From CAYVQE01 sp964454005 (GTDB taxonomy: Bacteria > Myxococcota > B64-G9), in the NCBI GenBank assembly GCA_964454005.1, contig CAYVQE010000007.1, positions 1 to 64,000 of the forward strand: 64,000 nt of DNA, read 5' to 3'. The notes under the pieces are model-generated. The model was not told where the DNA came from. It saw only the letters and a list, made by a program, of their open reading frames with translations, and made no database searches. A program made the translations under genes and the position numbers. The first letter of the stretch is position 1; each line of letters starts with the position of its first letter. This document shows positions 43,597-51,822 of this stretch, in pieces.

Positions 43597-44718
43597 TCAG
43601 TCGCGCAGATCGGTCAGGGTGGGATCGGCCGCAGCCCGCTGCAGGGCGCGGTCGAGTGCCAGGCGGCGCGGTTGAAAGCGTTCGAGTTCGGCCTCGTCGA
43701 GACTGCGGCGCTCGGTGGAGTGAAAGTCGAAGGGGTTGAGCAGGCGGCCGGCCCGGTTGTGCAGCTCGTAGTGCAGGTGCGGCGCGGTCGAGCGGCCGGT
43801 GTTGCCGGAGTGGGCCACCGGTGTGCCGGCGGCCAGCACGCGGCCGGGCCGGGCCGCATCGAGCACCTTGTCCAGATGCAAGAACAGGGCCCGGACCCCG
43901 CTGTCCAAATAGACCAGCTCGAGGCAGTAGCCGTTGTGGCGTGTGTTCCAGTTGCGCCGCATCACCCGGGCCCGATACGGCGTGCGCACCTCGGTGCCCA
44001 CGTCGGTCTTGAAGTCCACCCCGCGGTGGCGGCGGCCGGTCAGGTTCATCAATGCGGTCACCTGCTCGTAGTGATCGATGGGTCCGTCCTTCAGCCGCTT
44101 CTCGATCTCGCGGCCCTCGGTGTCGTAGTAGCGGCCGTAGGGGGCCCCCTCGGGCTGGTGACGGTAGGTGGCCAGGGTCTTGCCGAGCTTGGTGCTGTGG
44201 TAGCGCAGCGCCAGAATGCGCACCCCGCCCGGTCCGTCGTCGGGCACGTAGACCACGGTGACCCGATCGCCCTTGAGCACGTGGCGGTGGGCGTCGAGCC
44301 ACCAGATGAGCAGCCGGCCGATCTGGGCCGAGAGCAGGTCGGCCTCGCGGCCTTCGGCCTCGCGCGTCAGGGTGGCGTAGAGCGAGCCGCTGATTGTGGC
44401 ATTCAGCTGGCGCACACCATCAGCGGCCGGCCCTTCAGCGGCCGATTCGACCGATCCGGCCGATCCGGCCGATCCGGCCACAGCCGCCGGCGGAGCAGCG
44501 GGTCGATCGGCCGCGTCGGTTCTCCGGGCCACGGCTTCGTCGGTGGCGTCGCCGGCAACCGCGGCCTCCGCCGACGGCGCCGCTGGCTCCACCGTCGGGG
44601 CCGAGGCGCGGCCGAGCCAGAAACCGATGCCGGCGCCCAGCACGGCGCCGGCCATCACGGCCACGCTGGTCGGAAATCGCTTGCGGTGGGGGGTGTCTCC
44701 AAGGGGGGCAAAGGGCAA
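43597..44718 (-). CDS. Membrane-anchored M23-family (LytM) peptidase
   Basis: 373 residues from a TTG with GGGAGG nine bases upstream; the reading frame is open further back but overlaps the diguanylate cyclase gene. A basic stretch (HRKRF) and hydrophobic helix (VAVMAGAVLGAGIGFWLG) form an N-terminal anchor, followed by an Ala/Pro-rich linker. The C-terminal LytM domain has RRHRGVDFKTDVGTEV, VYLDSGVRALFLHLDK and the zinc motif APHLHYEL (HxH), with GNTGRSTAPHLHYE typical of active M23 enzymes. It would cut peptidoglycan cross-links. Twenty-eight bases separate it from the cyclase, suggesting one transcript. Confidence 0.85.
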   Translation of the reverse strand: MPFAPLGDTPHRKRFPTSVAVMAGAVLGAGIGFWLGRASAPTVEPAAPSAEAAVAGDATDEAVARRTDAADRPAAPPAAVAGSAGSAGSVESAAEGPAADGVRQLNATISGSLYATLTREAEGREADLLSAQIGRLLIWWLDAHRHVLKGDRVTVVYVPDDGPGGVRILALRYHSTKLGKTLATYRHQPEGAPYGRYYDTEGREIEKRLKDGPIDHYEQVTALMNLTGRRHRGVDFKTDVGTEVRTPYRARVMRRNWNTRHNGYCLELVYLDSGVRALFLHLDKVLDAARPGRVLAAGTPVAHSGNTGRSTAPHLHYELHNRAGRLLNPFDFHSTERRSLDEAELERFQPRRLALDRALQRAAADPTLTDLRD

Positions 44719-44746
44719 AGTTCGCGTCCTCCCGCGGTCGGGGCTC

Positions 44747-45937
44747 TCAGGAGTCGGCCAGTATGACCTGGTTGCGTCCCTGTTGCTTGGCCCGGTACAG
44801 GGCCTGGTCGGCCAGCCGGAACAGCTTGGGGCCCTCGAGCAGATCCGGGCCCAGGTGGGCCACCCCGCCGCTGAGGGTGATCTCGCCGGCCGGCCGCCCG
44901 CCCAGCGAACGCTCGGCCACCGAGCTGCGCAGCTTCTCGGCCACCCGGTACGATTCGTCGGCAGTGGCGCCACCGGTCAGCAGCACCACGAACTCCTCGC
45001 CCCCATAGCGGGCCACCAGATCCTCGGCCCGCACCCGTTCGTGCAGCTCGCGGGCCAGATCCCGCAGGACGTGGTCGCCCACCTCGTGGCCGTGATCGTC
45101 GTTGGCGCGTTTGAAGTAGTCGATATCGAACAGCAGCAACGACAGGCTGCGCCCGGTGCGCCGGGCCCGGGCTACCTCCTGCTCCAGGCGCATCTCGTAG
45201 TGGCGGCGGTTGAACACCCCGGTCAGGCCGTCCAGCGCGGCCATCTCGCGCAGCCGCTGGTGCAGCCGCGCCTTCTCGATGGCGATGGCGGCCAGGTTGC
45301 CCAGCGTGGTCAGCCCGCGCATCTGCTCGGGCCGGACCTCGGCGCTGTTGTAGACGTTGTCGGCCAGGATGACGCCCAGCACCTTATCGCGCAGCAGCAG
45401 CGGCACCACCGCCAGGTGCTTGAACTCGACCGGCTCGCCGGCGCTGTCGTCCAGCGGCGGGTAGACCGCGGTGATGCGGTTGGAGTAGAAGGGCTCACGC
45501 TCCTGGGCACAGCGGGCGATCAGGGCCTGGATCGGCACCTGTTGCTCGTTCTCGTCCAGCGGCGGCGCGGTGGCCGACAGCGGCACCACGAAGCCGGCCA
45601 TGCGGTGGGCCAGGCGCCGGGCCTGGGGGTCCTCGGCGGCGGCGAACTGCTCCAGGATCTGCTCCAGATCGAGATCCTGCTGCTCCATCTCCTCCCAGAT
45701 GCGGTGGGCCTCGGCCTTGTCGGCCGGCCCGGCCGCCTCGCGGGCGCTCAACTCGCGACCGGCCTCGTCGGCCAGGAAGAGGAAGGCCCGGTTGAAGCCC
45801 AGCCCCTCCCCGTGGGTGATCCCGGTCAGGATGATGTACAGGACTTGGTCCAGCTCCAGGGTGCCCAGCATGGCCCGGGTCACCGTCAGCTGAAAGCGCA
45901 GCTCCTTGAGCAGCAGGTCTTTTTGCGGCTCGGTCAT
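44747..45937 (-). CDS. GAF-GGDEF diguanylate cyclase
   Basis: 396 residues. The N-terminal ~215 residues form a GAF-like sensor domain (LDQVLYIILTGITHGEGLGFNRAFLFL). The C-terminal GGDEF domain has the active signature GGEEF (RYGGEEFVVLL) and, five residues upstream, RAED, an inhibitory I-site RxxD. It should therefore make c-di-GMP and be feedback-inhibited. Cytoplasmic, no membrane segment. Two PilZ proteins in the window, one fused to Hsp70, are candidate receptors. A promoter lies at 45977-46006. Confidence 0.93.
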   Translation of the reverse strand: MTEPQKDLLLKELRFQLTVTRAMLGTLELDQVLYIILTGITHGEGLGFNRAFLFLADEAGRELSAREAAGPADKAEAHRIWEEMEQQDLDLEQILEQFAAAEDPQARRLAHRMAGFVVPLSATAPPLDENEQQVPIQALIARCAQEREPFYSNRITAVYPPLDDSAGEPVEFKHLAVVPLLLRDKVLGVILADNVYNSAEVRPEQMRGLTTLGNLAAIAIEKARLHQRLREMAALDGLTGVFNRRHYEMRLEQEVARARRTGRSLSLLLFDIDYFKRANDDHGHEVGDHVLRDLARELHERVRAEDLVARYGGEEFVVLLTGGATADESYRVAEKLRSSVAERSLGGRPAGEITLSGGVAHLGPDLLEGPKLFRLADQALYRAKQQGRNQVILADS

Positions 45938-45976
45938 GGCGGACTCCCGTGCCGGCTGATATCCTTCGCCAGCGCC

Positions 45977-46006
45977 AGCATAGCCCCGCGCCCGACGGCA
46001 TGTCCA
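45977..46006 (-). promoter_or_regulatory. Candidate promoter of the cyclase-M23 operon
   Basis: Minus-strand TGGACA (46001-46006), 18 bases, TATGCT (45977-45982). Confidence 0.45.
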
Positions 46007-46037
46007 GAATTTTTGTGGGGTTACCGCCAGCGCCGGC

Positions 46038-46508
46038 TCAGCGGCGCAGGGTGGCGGTCAGCCGTTTGGGTGCCAGCAGCAGATCCAGCCCGGCGTTGAT
46101 GTCGGCCACCAGCACGTCGGCCGGCTCGATCAGCTCGGGCGCCATGCCCTCGGGACCCAGCACGGCGATGCCCAGCGCGGCCTCCTTGAGCATCAGCACG
46201 TCGTTGCGGCCGTTGCCGATGGCGGCGCAAGACAGCGGCCCCAGCCGGCGTACCACCTCGGCCTTCTGGGCGTCCTGGTTGGTCGGCCCCAGGATCTTGA
46301 GCGCCGATTCGAAGCGCCGCGTCTGGTCACCCGCCGTGCCGAAGGTGTCGGCGGTGCAGATGTGTAGCCGCAGCCGGATGGACAGCTGCGGCAGCCGATC
46401 GTCGATGCCGGGCAGCAGCTCGCCGTCGAAGCCCAAACAGCCGTTGTAGTCCATCACCAGGTGTTCGATTTGGCGTCGGCCCCAGCCGGGAATGTCGAGT
46501 TCGATCAC
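46038..46508 (-). CDS. HAD-superfamily protein with an altered motif I (soluble P-type-ATPase-like)
   Basis: 156 residues from GTG with AGGAGG upstream, in a GTGA overlap with the M14 carboxypeptidase stop. Motif I reads LVMDYNGCLG, with the nucleophile Asp but Asn at the second position where HAD phosphatases have Asp; motif II is CTADT and motifs III/IV lie in KAEVV...IGNGRNDVLML. It matches the 'soluble P-type ATPase' family of small HAD proteins. The change suggests phosphotransfer or loss of ordinary phosphatase action. Coupling to a giant exported peptidase has no obvious meaning. Confidence 0.75.
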   Translation of the reverse strand: MIELDIPGWGRRQIEHLVMDYNGCLGFDGELLPGIDDRLPQLSIRLRLHICTADTFGTAGDQTRRFESALKILGPTNQDAQKAEVVRRLGPLSCAAIGNGRNDVLMLKEAALGIAVLGPEGMAPELIEPADVLVADINAGLDLLLAPKRLTATLRR

Positions 46509-49500
46509 GGTTGCCTCCTGCCGATCAGCCCGGCCAGCAGCAACAGCAATCCCAGGCCCAGCCAGGGTGCGCCCGGTCGGCCGGCACCGGCACAGCCGCA
46601 GCCGCCGTCGCCGCAGTCGAGCTGCTCGTCGGTCTCGCCGTCGCAGTCGTCGTCCCGGTCATTGCAGACCTCGGTGCCGTGCGGGCCCACCTGGGCGTCG
46701 CCGTCGTCGCAATCGTCGCCACCGCAGGCCGCGTCGGCCGCTCCGTCGCCGTCGGCGTCAGGGCAGGGCGCGGCGCAGCTGCCGTCCTGGCAGCGTTCAC
46801 CGTCCGGGCAGGCCTGGTCGCAGCCGCCGCAGTGGGCGGCATCGCTGCTCAGGTCGGTCTCGCAGCCGTCGGCCGCATCGGCGTTGCAGTCGCCCCAGCC
46901 GGCGTCGCATGCCTCCAGGCTGCAGGCGCCGTCGTCGCAGCCGGCGCTGGCGTGGTCGAAGGCGCAGGCGTTGCCGCAATCGCCGCAGTGCTCGGCGCTA
47001 GCGCCCAGATCGACCTCGCAGCCGTCGGCGCTGTCGCGGTTGCAGTTGCCCCAGCCGGTGTCGCAGGACTCGAGCATGCAGTCGCCCTGGCGGCACTGGG
47101 CGCTGGCGTGGTCCAGCGAACAGACCGCGCCGCAGGCGCCGCAGTGATCCGGGTTGTTGTTCAGGTAGGTCTCGCAGCCGTCGGCCGCATCGTCGTTGCA
47201 TTCGCCGAAGCCGACATCGCAGGCGGCCACGGTGCAGGCGCCGGCGGTGCAGCCGGCGGTAGCGTGCGGCAGGTCGCAGGCCTGGTCGCAGCCGCCGCAA
47301 TGCTGGGCATCGGCGTTCAGGTCGGCCTCGCAGCCGTCTTCCAGTGCGCCGTTGCAGTTGCCCCAGCCCGCATCGCAGCTGTCGATCAGGCACTCGCCGG
47401 TCAGGCAGCGGCCCTGGGCGTGGGGCAGATCGCAGGAGACATCGCAGGCGCCGCAGTGCTGGGCATCGGCGTTCAGGTCGGCCTCGCAGCCGTCGCCGGC
47501 GTCCTGGTTGCAGTCGCCGAAGCCAGCCAGGCAGTCGCCCATGATGCAGGTGCCGGCCCCACAGGAGACCTCGGCGTTGAGCGCGTGGCAGGAGTGATCG
47601 CAGGCGCCGCAATGGTCGACGTCGCTGTCCAGATCGCGTTCGCAGCCGTCGCCGGGCAGACCGTTGCAGTCGTTCCAGGTGCCCTGGCAGGTGTCGATGG
47701 CGCAGGCGCCCTGGGTGCAGACCGCATCGGCGTGGGCCAGCGTGCAGACGTTGCCGCAGGCGCCGCAGTTGTCCTCATCGGTGGCCACGTCGGCCTCGCA
47801 GCCGTCGTCCGGATCCGCGTTGCAGTCGCCCCACAGATCGTCGCAAGCGGCCACGGTGCAGGCTCCGCCGCTGCAGCCGGCGGTGGCGTGCGCTAGGTCG
47901 CAGGTGTCGCCGCAGGCGCCGCAATTTTCGGGATCGGCGTCCAGCTCGGCCTCGCAGCCGTCGGTCGGATCGCTGTTGCAGTCGCCGTAGCCGGCGTCGC
48001 AGGCGACCATGCTACAGTTGCCGGCCTCACAGACGGCGCCGGCGTGATCGAAGGTGCAGGCCGCATCGCAGCCGCCGCAGTGGTCGAGGTCGCTGGCGGT
48101 GTCGATCTCGCAGCCGTCGGCCGCCGAGCCGTTGCAGTCGGCCCAGTTCGCATCGCAGTCGACGATCTCGCAGCGGCCGTCGACGCAGTCGTGCACGGCC
48201 ACGTGGTCCAGGTCGCAGTCGGCCGCCGACTGGCAGCCGGGCTCGCCGACCAGCTCCAGCGTCAGGCTCCAGCCCTCCAGCCGGCCGGTGTCGGCGCCGG
48301 CCAGATCGGTCACCCACAGCGTCCAGTCGCCGCCGGACAGCTCGCCGCTGAAGGCCAACGGGGCGTAGTCGGCGTGCAGGTCCTCGGTCGAGCCGCCGTC
48401 GCGGTCGTGCAGCACCACCTCGGTGCCGGCCGGCGAGAGCAGCCCCACGCGCAGGTCGCCGATGTAGGTGTGGGTGATGTCGACGTGCACCGCGGTGGCC
48501 AGGATGGGTCGGTCCTCGGCCACGTGGATCACGCTCGCGATGCCGGTCTGGTCGTCGTCGGGGATGTCGATCGGCGTGTCGTTCGAGTCGTAGATGGTCT
48601 GCTCGTCCCACATGTAGCGCACGGTCACGGTCACGCCGGCCGGGTCGCTGTCCAACTCGCCGTCGCTGGCCACCACCTCGAAGACCAGGTCCTGGTCGGC
48701 GTCGACCCCGGGGGCGAAGAAGGACGGCTGGGCCGACCAGGCGTCGACCAACTCGACCGCCGGGCCGGACAGCTGAGTCCAGTTGAAAAACAGGGTGTTG
48801 CCGTCCGGATCGGACGAGCCGCTGGCGTCGAGCACGACCGTGTCGCCCTCGCTGACGATCTGGTCCGGGCCCACCGCGGCGGTCGGGGCGTGGTTGACCC
48901 CGGCCTGCATGGGCACGTCGATATCCACCGGCGAGCCGGCCACGTCGACCGCGTGGGTGGCCGGCAGGTAACCGGCGGCGGTGAAGACCATGACGTGCTC
49001 GGAGTCGGGCAGCACCGCGCGGCCGAAGCGGCCGTGGTGATCGGTCTCCAGCGGCAACTGGCCCGAGCTGAAGGGGTGGTTGGCGAAGCTGTAGCCGGCC
49101 TGCAGCGGGGCCAGGGTGTCGGCGTCGTAGGAGTGGCCGGTCACCGCCGGACCGTCCAGGGTGCGATCCAGCAGATGGCCCCAGGCGGCCCGCTGGCGCT
49201 GGCAAGTCACGTCGCGGTACGTGTCGAAGTCCGGTTGGAAGCCGCCCGCGTTGAGCTCGAAGCAGAAGGCCACCGCGCCGGCGGCGCCGTAGGCGTGGTC
49301 CTCGGCCCCGCCGGGCGCCTGGTAGAGCACGTCGGGCGCGGTGCCGGTGGCCCACTGGCCGGTCTGGCCGGCGTCGTTCTCGACGCGTTGGTTCAGCTCC
49401 TCGCCCACCAGGCTGAGCAGGGCCTGCTCGTCGAGCCGGCCGCAGCCGCCGGGCCAGATGATGTACTCGCCGTAAGAATGGTAGTTGATGTAGTACATGG

Positions 49501-50365
49501 GCCTGAGCAGGGCCATCAGGTCCTGGGCGGCCTGGGTCTCGAGTTCGGAAGCGGCCGCCGGACCGTGGTAGACATCTGAGGAACAGTAGTCGTCCGAACC
49601 CGGGCACTGGCGGTAGCTCCAGGCGAAGTTGCGGTTCAGGTCCACGCCCACGTCGGCGCCACACTCGTGGGAGCGGTTCTTGCGCCACCAGTTGTCACTG
49701 TCGTGGACGTAGCTGGCGCCGTCCGGGTTGAGCACCGGTACGATCCAGATCTCCATCTCGTCGACCCAGCGGGTGACCTGGGCGTCGACGCCGTAGCCGT
49801 CGGTCAGCACTTCGATGGCGTCGATCATGACCTCGGCCGTCATCACCTCGCGGGCGTGGATCTGGCCGTCCATCAGGTAGGTGGGCTCGTCCTCGTCCAC
49901 GGCTGCGTTGTCCGAGATCTTCATGGCGTGGATCACCCCGCCCTCGGGCAGGCCGGCCTGCAGGGTGACCTTCTGGGCGATGTTCGGGTGGTCGGCGGCG
50001 ACCTGATCCAGGATGGCCTCGACCTCGGCCGGGTCGAGGTAGTCGCTGAGCGCGCGGGAGGCGGCGCGGGTATCCAGCGCGCTGCTGCGCCGAATGCGCG
50101 CGGCGTGGCGCTCGAGCAATCGGTCGCGCTCGGCCGGGGTGGTCAGGATGTCGACGAAGCCCAGCCGGTGGTGCGAGCCGGTCACGTCGGCGCCGGCCTC
50201 GAACAGCGCCCGGCGCAGCTTGCCGGGCGCATCGGTGTGCAGCCGCGTCCAGACGCGGCCGTCGCTCAGGGCGGCGTCCTGCTCGGCGGTGAACAAACCC
50301 CCGGAGTCTTCGGCGCAGGCGGGCAGCAACAGGGCCAGGCACAACAGGGCGGTGATGGTGCGCAT
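46505..50365 (-). CDS. Giant secreted M14 zinc carboxypeptidase with P-domain, nine Cys-rich repeats and MYXO-CTERM-like tail
   Basis: 1286 residues. Lipoprotein-like signal (LLLPAC). Residues ~110-420 are the M14 peptidase: zinc ligands in DGQIHAREVM and NYHSYGEY, the catalytic Glu in CFELNAGG. Then come a carboxypeptidase regulatory-type domain, a PKD-like domain (AAVGPDQIVSEGDTVVLDASGSSDPDG) and a proprotein-convertase P-domain (THTYIGDLRVGLLSPAGT). Nine repeats of exactly 52 residues follow (about 46850-48220), each with CN...DGCE, HCGxC and HA. The C-terminus is GGCGCAGAG, a Leu-rich helix and RRQ, a MYXO-CTERM-like signal. GAGGAG precedes the ATG. A surface-anchored or released digestive enzyme. 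Confidence 0.9.
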   Translation of the reverse strand: MRTITALLCLALLLPACAEDSGGLFTAEQDAALSDGRVWTRLHTDAPGKLRRALFEAGADVTGSHHRLGFVDILTTPAERDRLLERHAARIRRSSALDTRAASRALSDYLDPAEVEAILDQVAADHPNIAQKVTLQAGLPEGGVIHAMKISDNAAVDEDEPTYLMDGQIHAREVMTAEVMIDAIEVLTDGYGVDAQVTRWVDEMEIWIVPVLNPDGASYVHDSDNWWRKNRSHECGADVGVDLNRNFAWSYRQCPGSDDYCSSDVYHGPAAASELETQAAQDLMALLRPMYYINYHSYGEYIIWPGGCGRLDEQALLSLVGEELNQRVENDAGQTGQWATGTAPDVLYQAPGGAEDHAYGAAGAVAFCFELNAGGFQPDFDTYRDVTCQRQRAAWGHLLDRTLDGPAVTGHSYDADTLAPLQAGYSFANHPFSSGQLPLETDHHGRFGRAVLPDSEHVMVFTAAGYLPATHAVDVAGSPVDIDVPMQAGVNHAPTAAVGPDQIVSEGDTVVLDASGSSDPDGNTLFFNWTQLSGPAVELVDAWSAQPSFFAPGVDADQDLVFEVVASDGELDSDPAGVTVTVRYMWDEQTIYDSNDTPIDIPDDDQTGIASVIHVAEDRPILATAVHVDITHTYIGDLRVGLLSPAGTEVVLHDRDGGSTEDLHADYAPLAFSGELSGGDWTLWVTDLAGADTGRLEGWSLTLELVGEPGCQSAADCDLDHVAVHDCVDGRCEIVDCDANWADCNGSAADGCEIDTASDLDHCGGCDAACTFDHAGAVCEAGNCSMVACDAGYGDCNSDPTDGCEAELDADPENCGACGDTCDLAHATAGCSGGACTVAACDDLWGDCNADPDDGCEADVATDEDNCGACGNVCTLAHADAVCTQGACAIDTCQGTWNDCNGLPGDGCERDLDSDVDHCGACDHSCHALNAEVSCGAGTCIMGDCLAGFGDCNQDAGDGCEADLNADAQHCGACDVSCDLPHAQGRCLTGECLIDSCDAGWGNCNGALEDGCEADLNADAQHCGGCDQACDLPHATAGCTAGACTVAACDVGFGECNDDAADGCETYLNNNPDHCGACGAVCSLDHASAQCRQGDCMLESCDTGWGNCNRDSADGCEVDLGASAEHCGDCGNACAFDHASAGCDDGACSLEACDAGWGDCNADAADGCETDLSSDAAHCGGCDQACPDGERCQDGSCAAPCPDADGDGAADAACGGDDCDDGDAQVGPHGTEVCNDRDDDCDGETDEQLDCGDGGCGCAGAGRPGAPWLGLGLLLLLAGLIGRRQP
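46850..48220 (-). repeat. Nine tandem 156-bp coding repeats in the carboxypeptidase gene
   Basis: The 52-codon unit (C..G.GDCN....DGCE..L..D..HCG.C...C...HA...C..G.C) is repeated without length change. Adjacent units share long stretches, for example DGCEADLNADAQHCG in two consecutive copies, which indicates recent duplication. Confidence 0.8.
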
Positions 50366-50423
50366 GGGAACTCCTCGAGCGGGGGATGCGGAAATGAGCG
50401 GTCGTCTTCTACCGGGGACCAGT

Positions 50424-50540
50424 CTAGGCCGCGGCCGGGTCGAGGTCAACGCCTGTGGCAATTGCCCGAAACGACTTGAGCTTGCGCGCCGGGGTGTTGC
50501 GGCCGATGTCCAGCCGGCGGGCGGCCTCGGAGCGGTTGCC
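50424..50540 (-). pseudogene. Remnant of a Fis-type helix-turn-helix regulator (C-terminal end)
   Basis: The reading frame gives GNRSEAARRLDIGRNTPARKLK, then SFRAIATG and a stop. This is the C-terminal helix-turn-helix found at the end of NtrC-type sigma54 activators and Fis (usual GNRSEAARRLGIGRNTLxRKL), with a Leu-to-Pro change that would disrupt the recognition helix. Nothing resembling a receiver or AAA domain lies upstream. It is probably a fossil left by deletion. Confidence 0.6.
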
Positions 50541-50549
50541 GCGGCGACC

Positions 50550-50598
50550 GTCCCCGCCTTTCGGGGGCCGCACCCAAGGGCACGGCAAAAAGCGCCGC
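50550..50598 (-). repeat. Dispersed repeat, copy B
   Basis: The reverse complement of 50579-50598 matches 13549-13568 at 19 of 20 bases. Like copy A it carries a C-run/GAAA/G-run hairpin (here 50551-50567). It sits immediately before the Fis-type remnant on the minus strand. Confidence 0.45.
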
Positions 50599-50860
50599 CG
50601 CAACCAAAAAGGACGGGCCGCGTTGGAGTTGATGCATCGTTGTCGACCATCTCCACTTCTGCGCAAGTGCGGAGAAGGCACGGTCAGAGACTCTACCCAG
50701 CCCCGCCTGAGCCCGGTGATCCATCGAGCGCGGGCCGACCATCCGGTTCTCGAGCTGTGTCGGGATCGCGGTCTCCGGTTTTTTCCGCCTGTCCGTATCG
50801 ATGGCCGGGATGCGAGCCCTTGTGTTTGAACCGGCGGGAACTCGGGCGGTGGAGTGGGGA

Positions 50861-51586
50861 TCAGAAGCGGACGGGGTGGATCCAGTCGAGTTCGGTGCCG
50901 TCTTTGAAACGGACGCGTATCGGCAGGCCGAAGGTGCCGGTGGCGCTGAAGCGCGAGGAGAAGTTGGGCCCGGCGCTGTCTGCACAGACGCGGCGCTGGC
51001 TGCGGCGGAAGGCAGCGGGAAAGGACGGCGGGAAGCGGTAGGCGACGCAGTCGATGCGCTCGAGCACCGTTGCCGGGCCGGCCAGAAAGACCAGGCAGCC
51101 CATGTAGTGGCGGTCCTCGCGGTGGGCGGTGTTGTAGGAGCCGAGCGGCAGCGGGATGGGGCGCTTCTCGCCCAAAAAGACCTCGTAGACCGAACGGGTC
51201 TCGGCGCGGCCGGGATCGGCCAGCGCGGCGCGCAGCGCGGCCGGGTCGAGGTCGGACCAGCGCAGCAGGTCGCCGTGGCGCAGGCCGCGGGCCAGCGGCA
51301 GCTCGACGGCGAAGCGGGCGTGCTCGGCGGCAACGCAGTCGCCCAGCAACAGCGCGCTGGGCAGGGCGACGGTGCGCAGCACCCGTTCGGCAACCGGGCT
51401 GCCGGCGGCCAGCGGCCGGTTGACCACCAGCACCTCGGCCCGGTTGCCGGCGGCCAGAGGCGCGATGCCGTCGCGGTCCGGTGCAGCCGGCTGCAGCCAC
51501 AGCCCGGCGCCCAACAGCCCGAGCAGGGCGCCCAGCAGCACGCCCAGCCCGGCGATCAGCAACATCCGCGCGCGGCTGGATTTCAT
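50861..51586 (-). CDS. Membrane-anchored SAF-domain protein with a pYEATS-like C-terminal domain
   Basis: 241 residues. An N-terminal helix (LLIAGLGVLLGALLGLLGAGLWL) anchors the protein. Residues ~45-115 resemble an SAF/CpaB-type domain (VLVVNRPLAAGSPVAERVLRTVALP, RGLRHGDLLRWSDL). The rest (YMGCLVFLAGPATVLERIDCVAYRFPPSFP...FSATGTFGLPIRVRFKDGTELDWIHPVRF) has the strand order of prokaryotic YEATS-like domains; this is from memory of the pattern and needs a profile search. No nearby pilus genes. Function unknown. Confidence 0.6.
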   Translation of the reverse strand: MKSSRARMLLIAGLGVLLGALLGLLGAGLWLQPAAPDRDGIAPLAAGNRAEVLVVNRPLAAGSPVAERVLRTVALPSALLLGDCVAAEHARFAVELPLARGLRHGDLLRWSDLDPAALRAALADPGRAETRSVYEVFLGEKRPIPLPLGSYNTAHREDRHYMGCLVFLAGPATVLERIDCVAYRFPPSFPAAFRRSQRRVCADSAGPNFSSRFSATGTFGLPIRVRFKDGTELDWIHPVRF

Positions 51587-51822
51587 CGGGCTCCTCCCGG
51601 GCTCGATCGACCGTCGGCCGATGATGGCATGGCTGGCGGGTGCGGATCGAGCGCGGCCGGCTCAGGTGCCGCCCGGGTCATCACCGCCGGGCGCGCCAGC
51701 ACGGCCGGGCTAGAGGCTCTCGAGTCGGCTCGATGAAGGTCAGGTCCCAGGCGCCGCCGGCGGCAAGCTGTTTTGCGGTTTCGTGCTATTCGGTATTCCC
51801 ACGATTGGTTGAGGTCGCTGGC

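Larger units (their letters stand above)
50366..50860. other. 495-base stretch without an intact gene; decayed regulator and hairpin
   Basis: It holds the Fis-type helix-turn-helix remnant (50424-50540) and repeat copy B. At 50656-50677 there is an imperfect stem CTTCT-G-CGC/GCG-G-AGAAG with a 4-base loop. I see no promoter I would defend and no complete frame with coding character. Confidence 0.5.

Noticed and set aside
46850..48220. CRISPR-like array
   Set aside because: The 156-base period is a multiple of three, stays in the reading frame and encodes conserved Cys; there are no unique spacers or cas genes.
48044..49579. 511-codon plus-strand open frame over the carboxypeptidase gene
   Set aside because: Antisense shadow; the minus-strand frame carries complete M14 and P-domain motifs.
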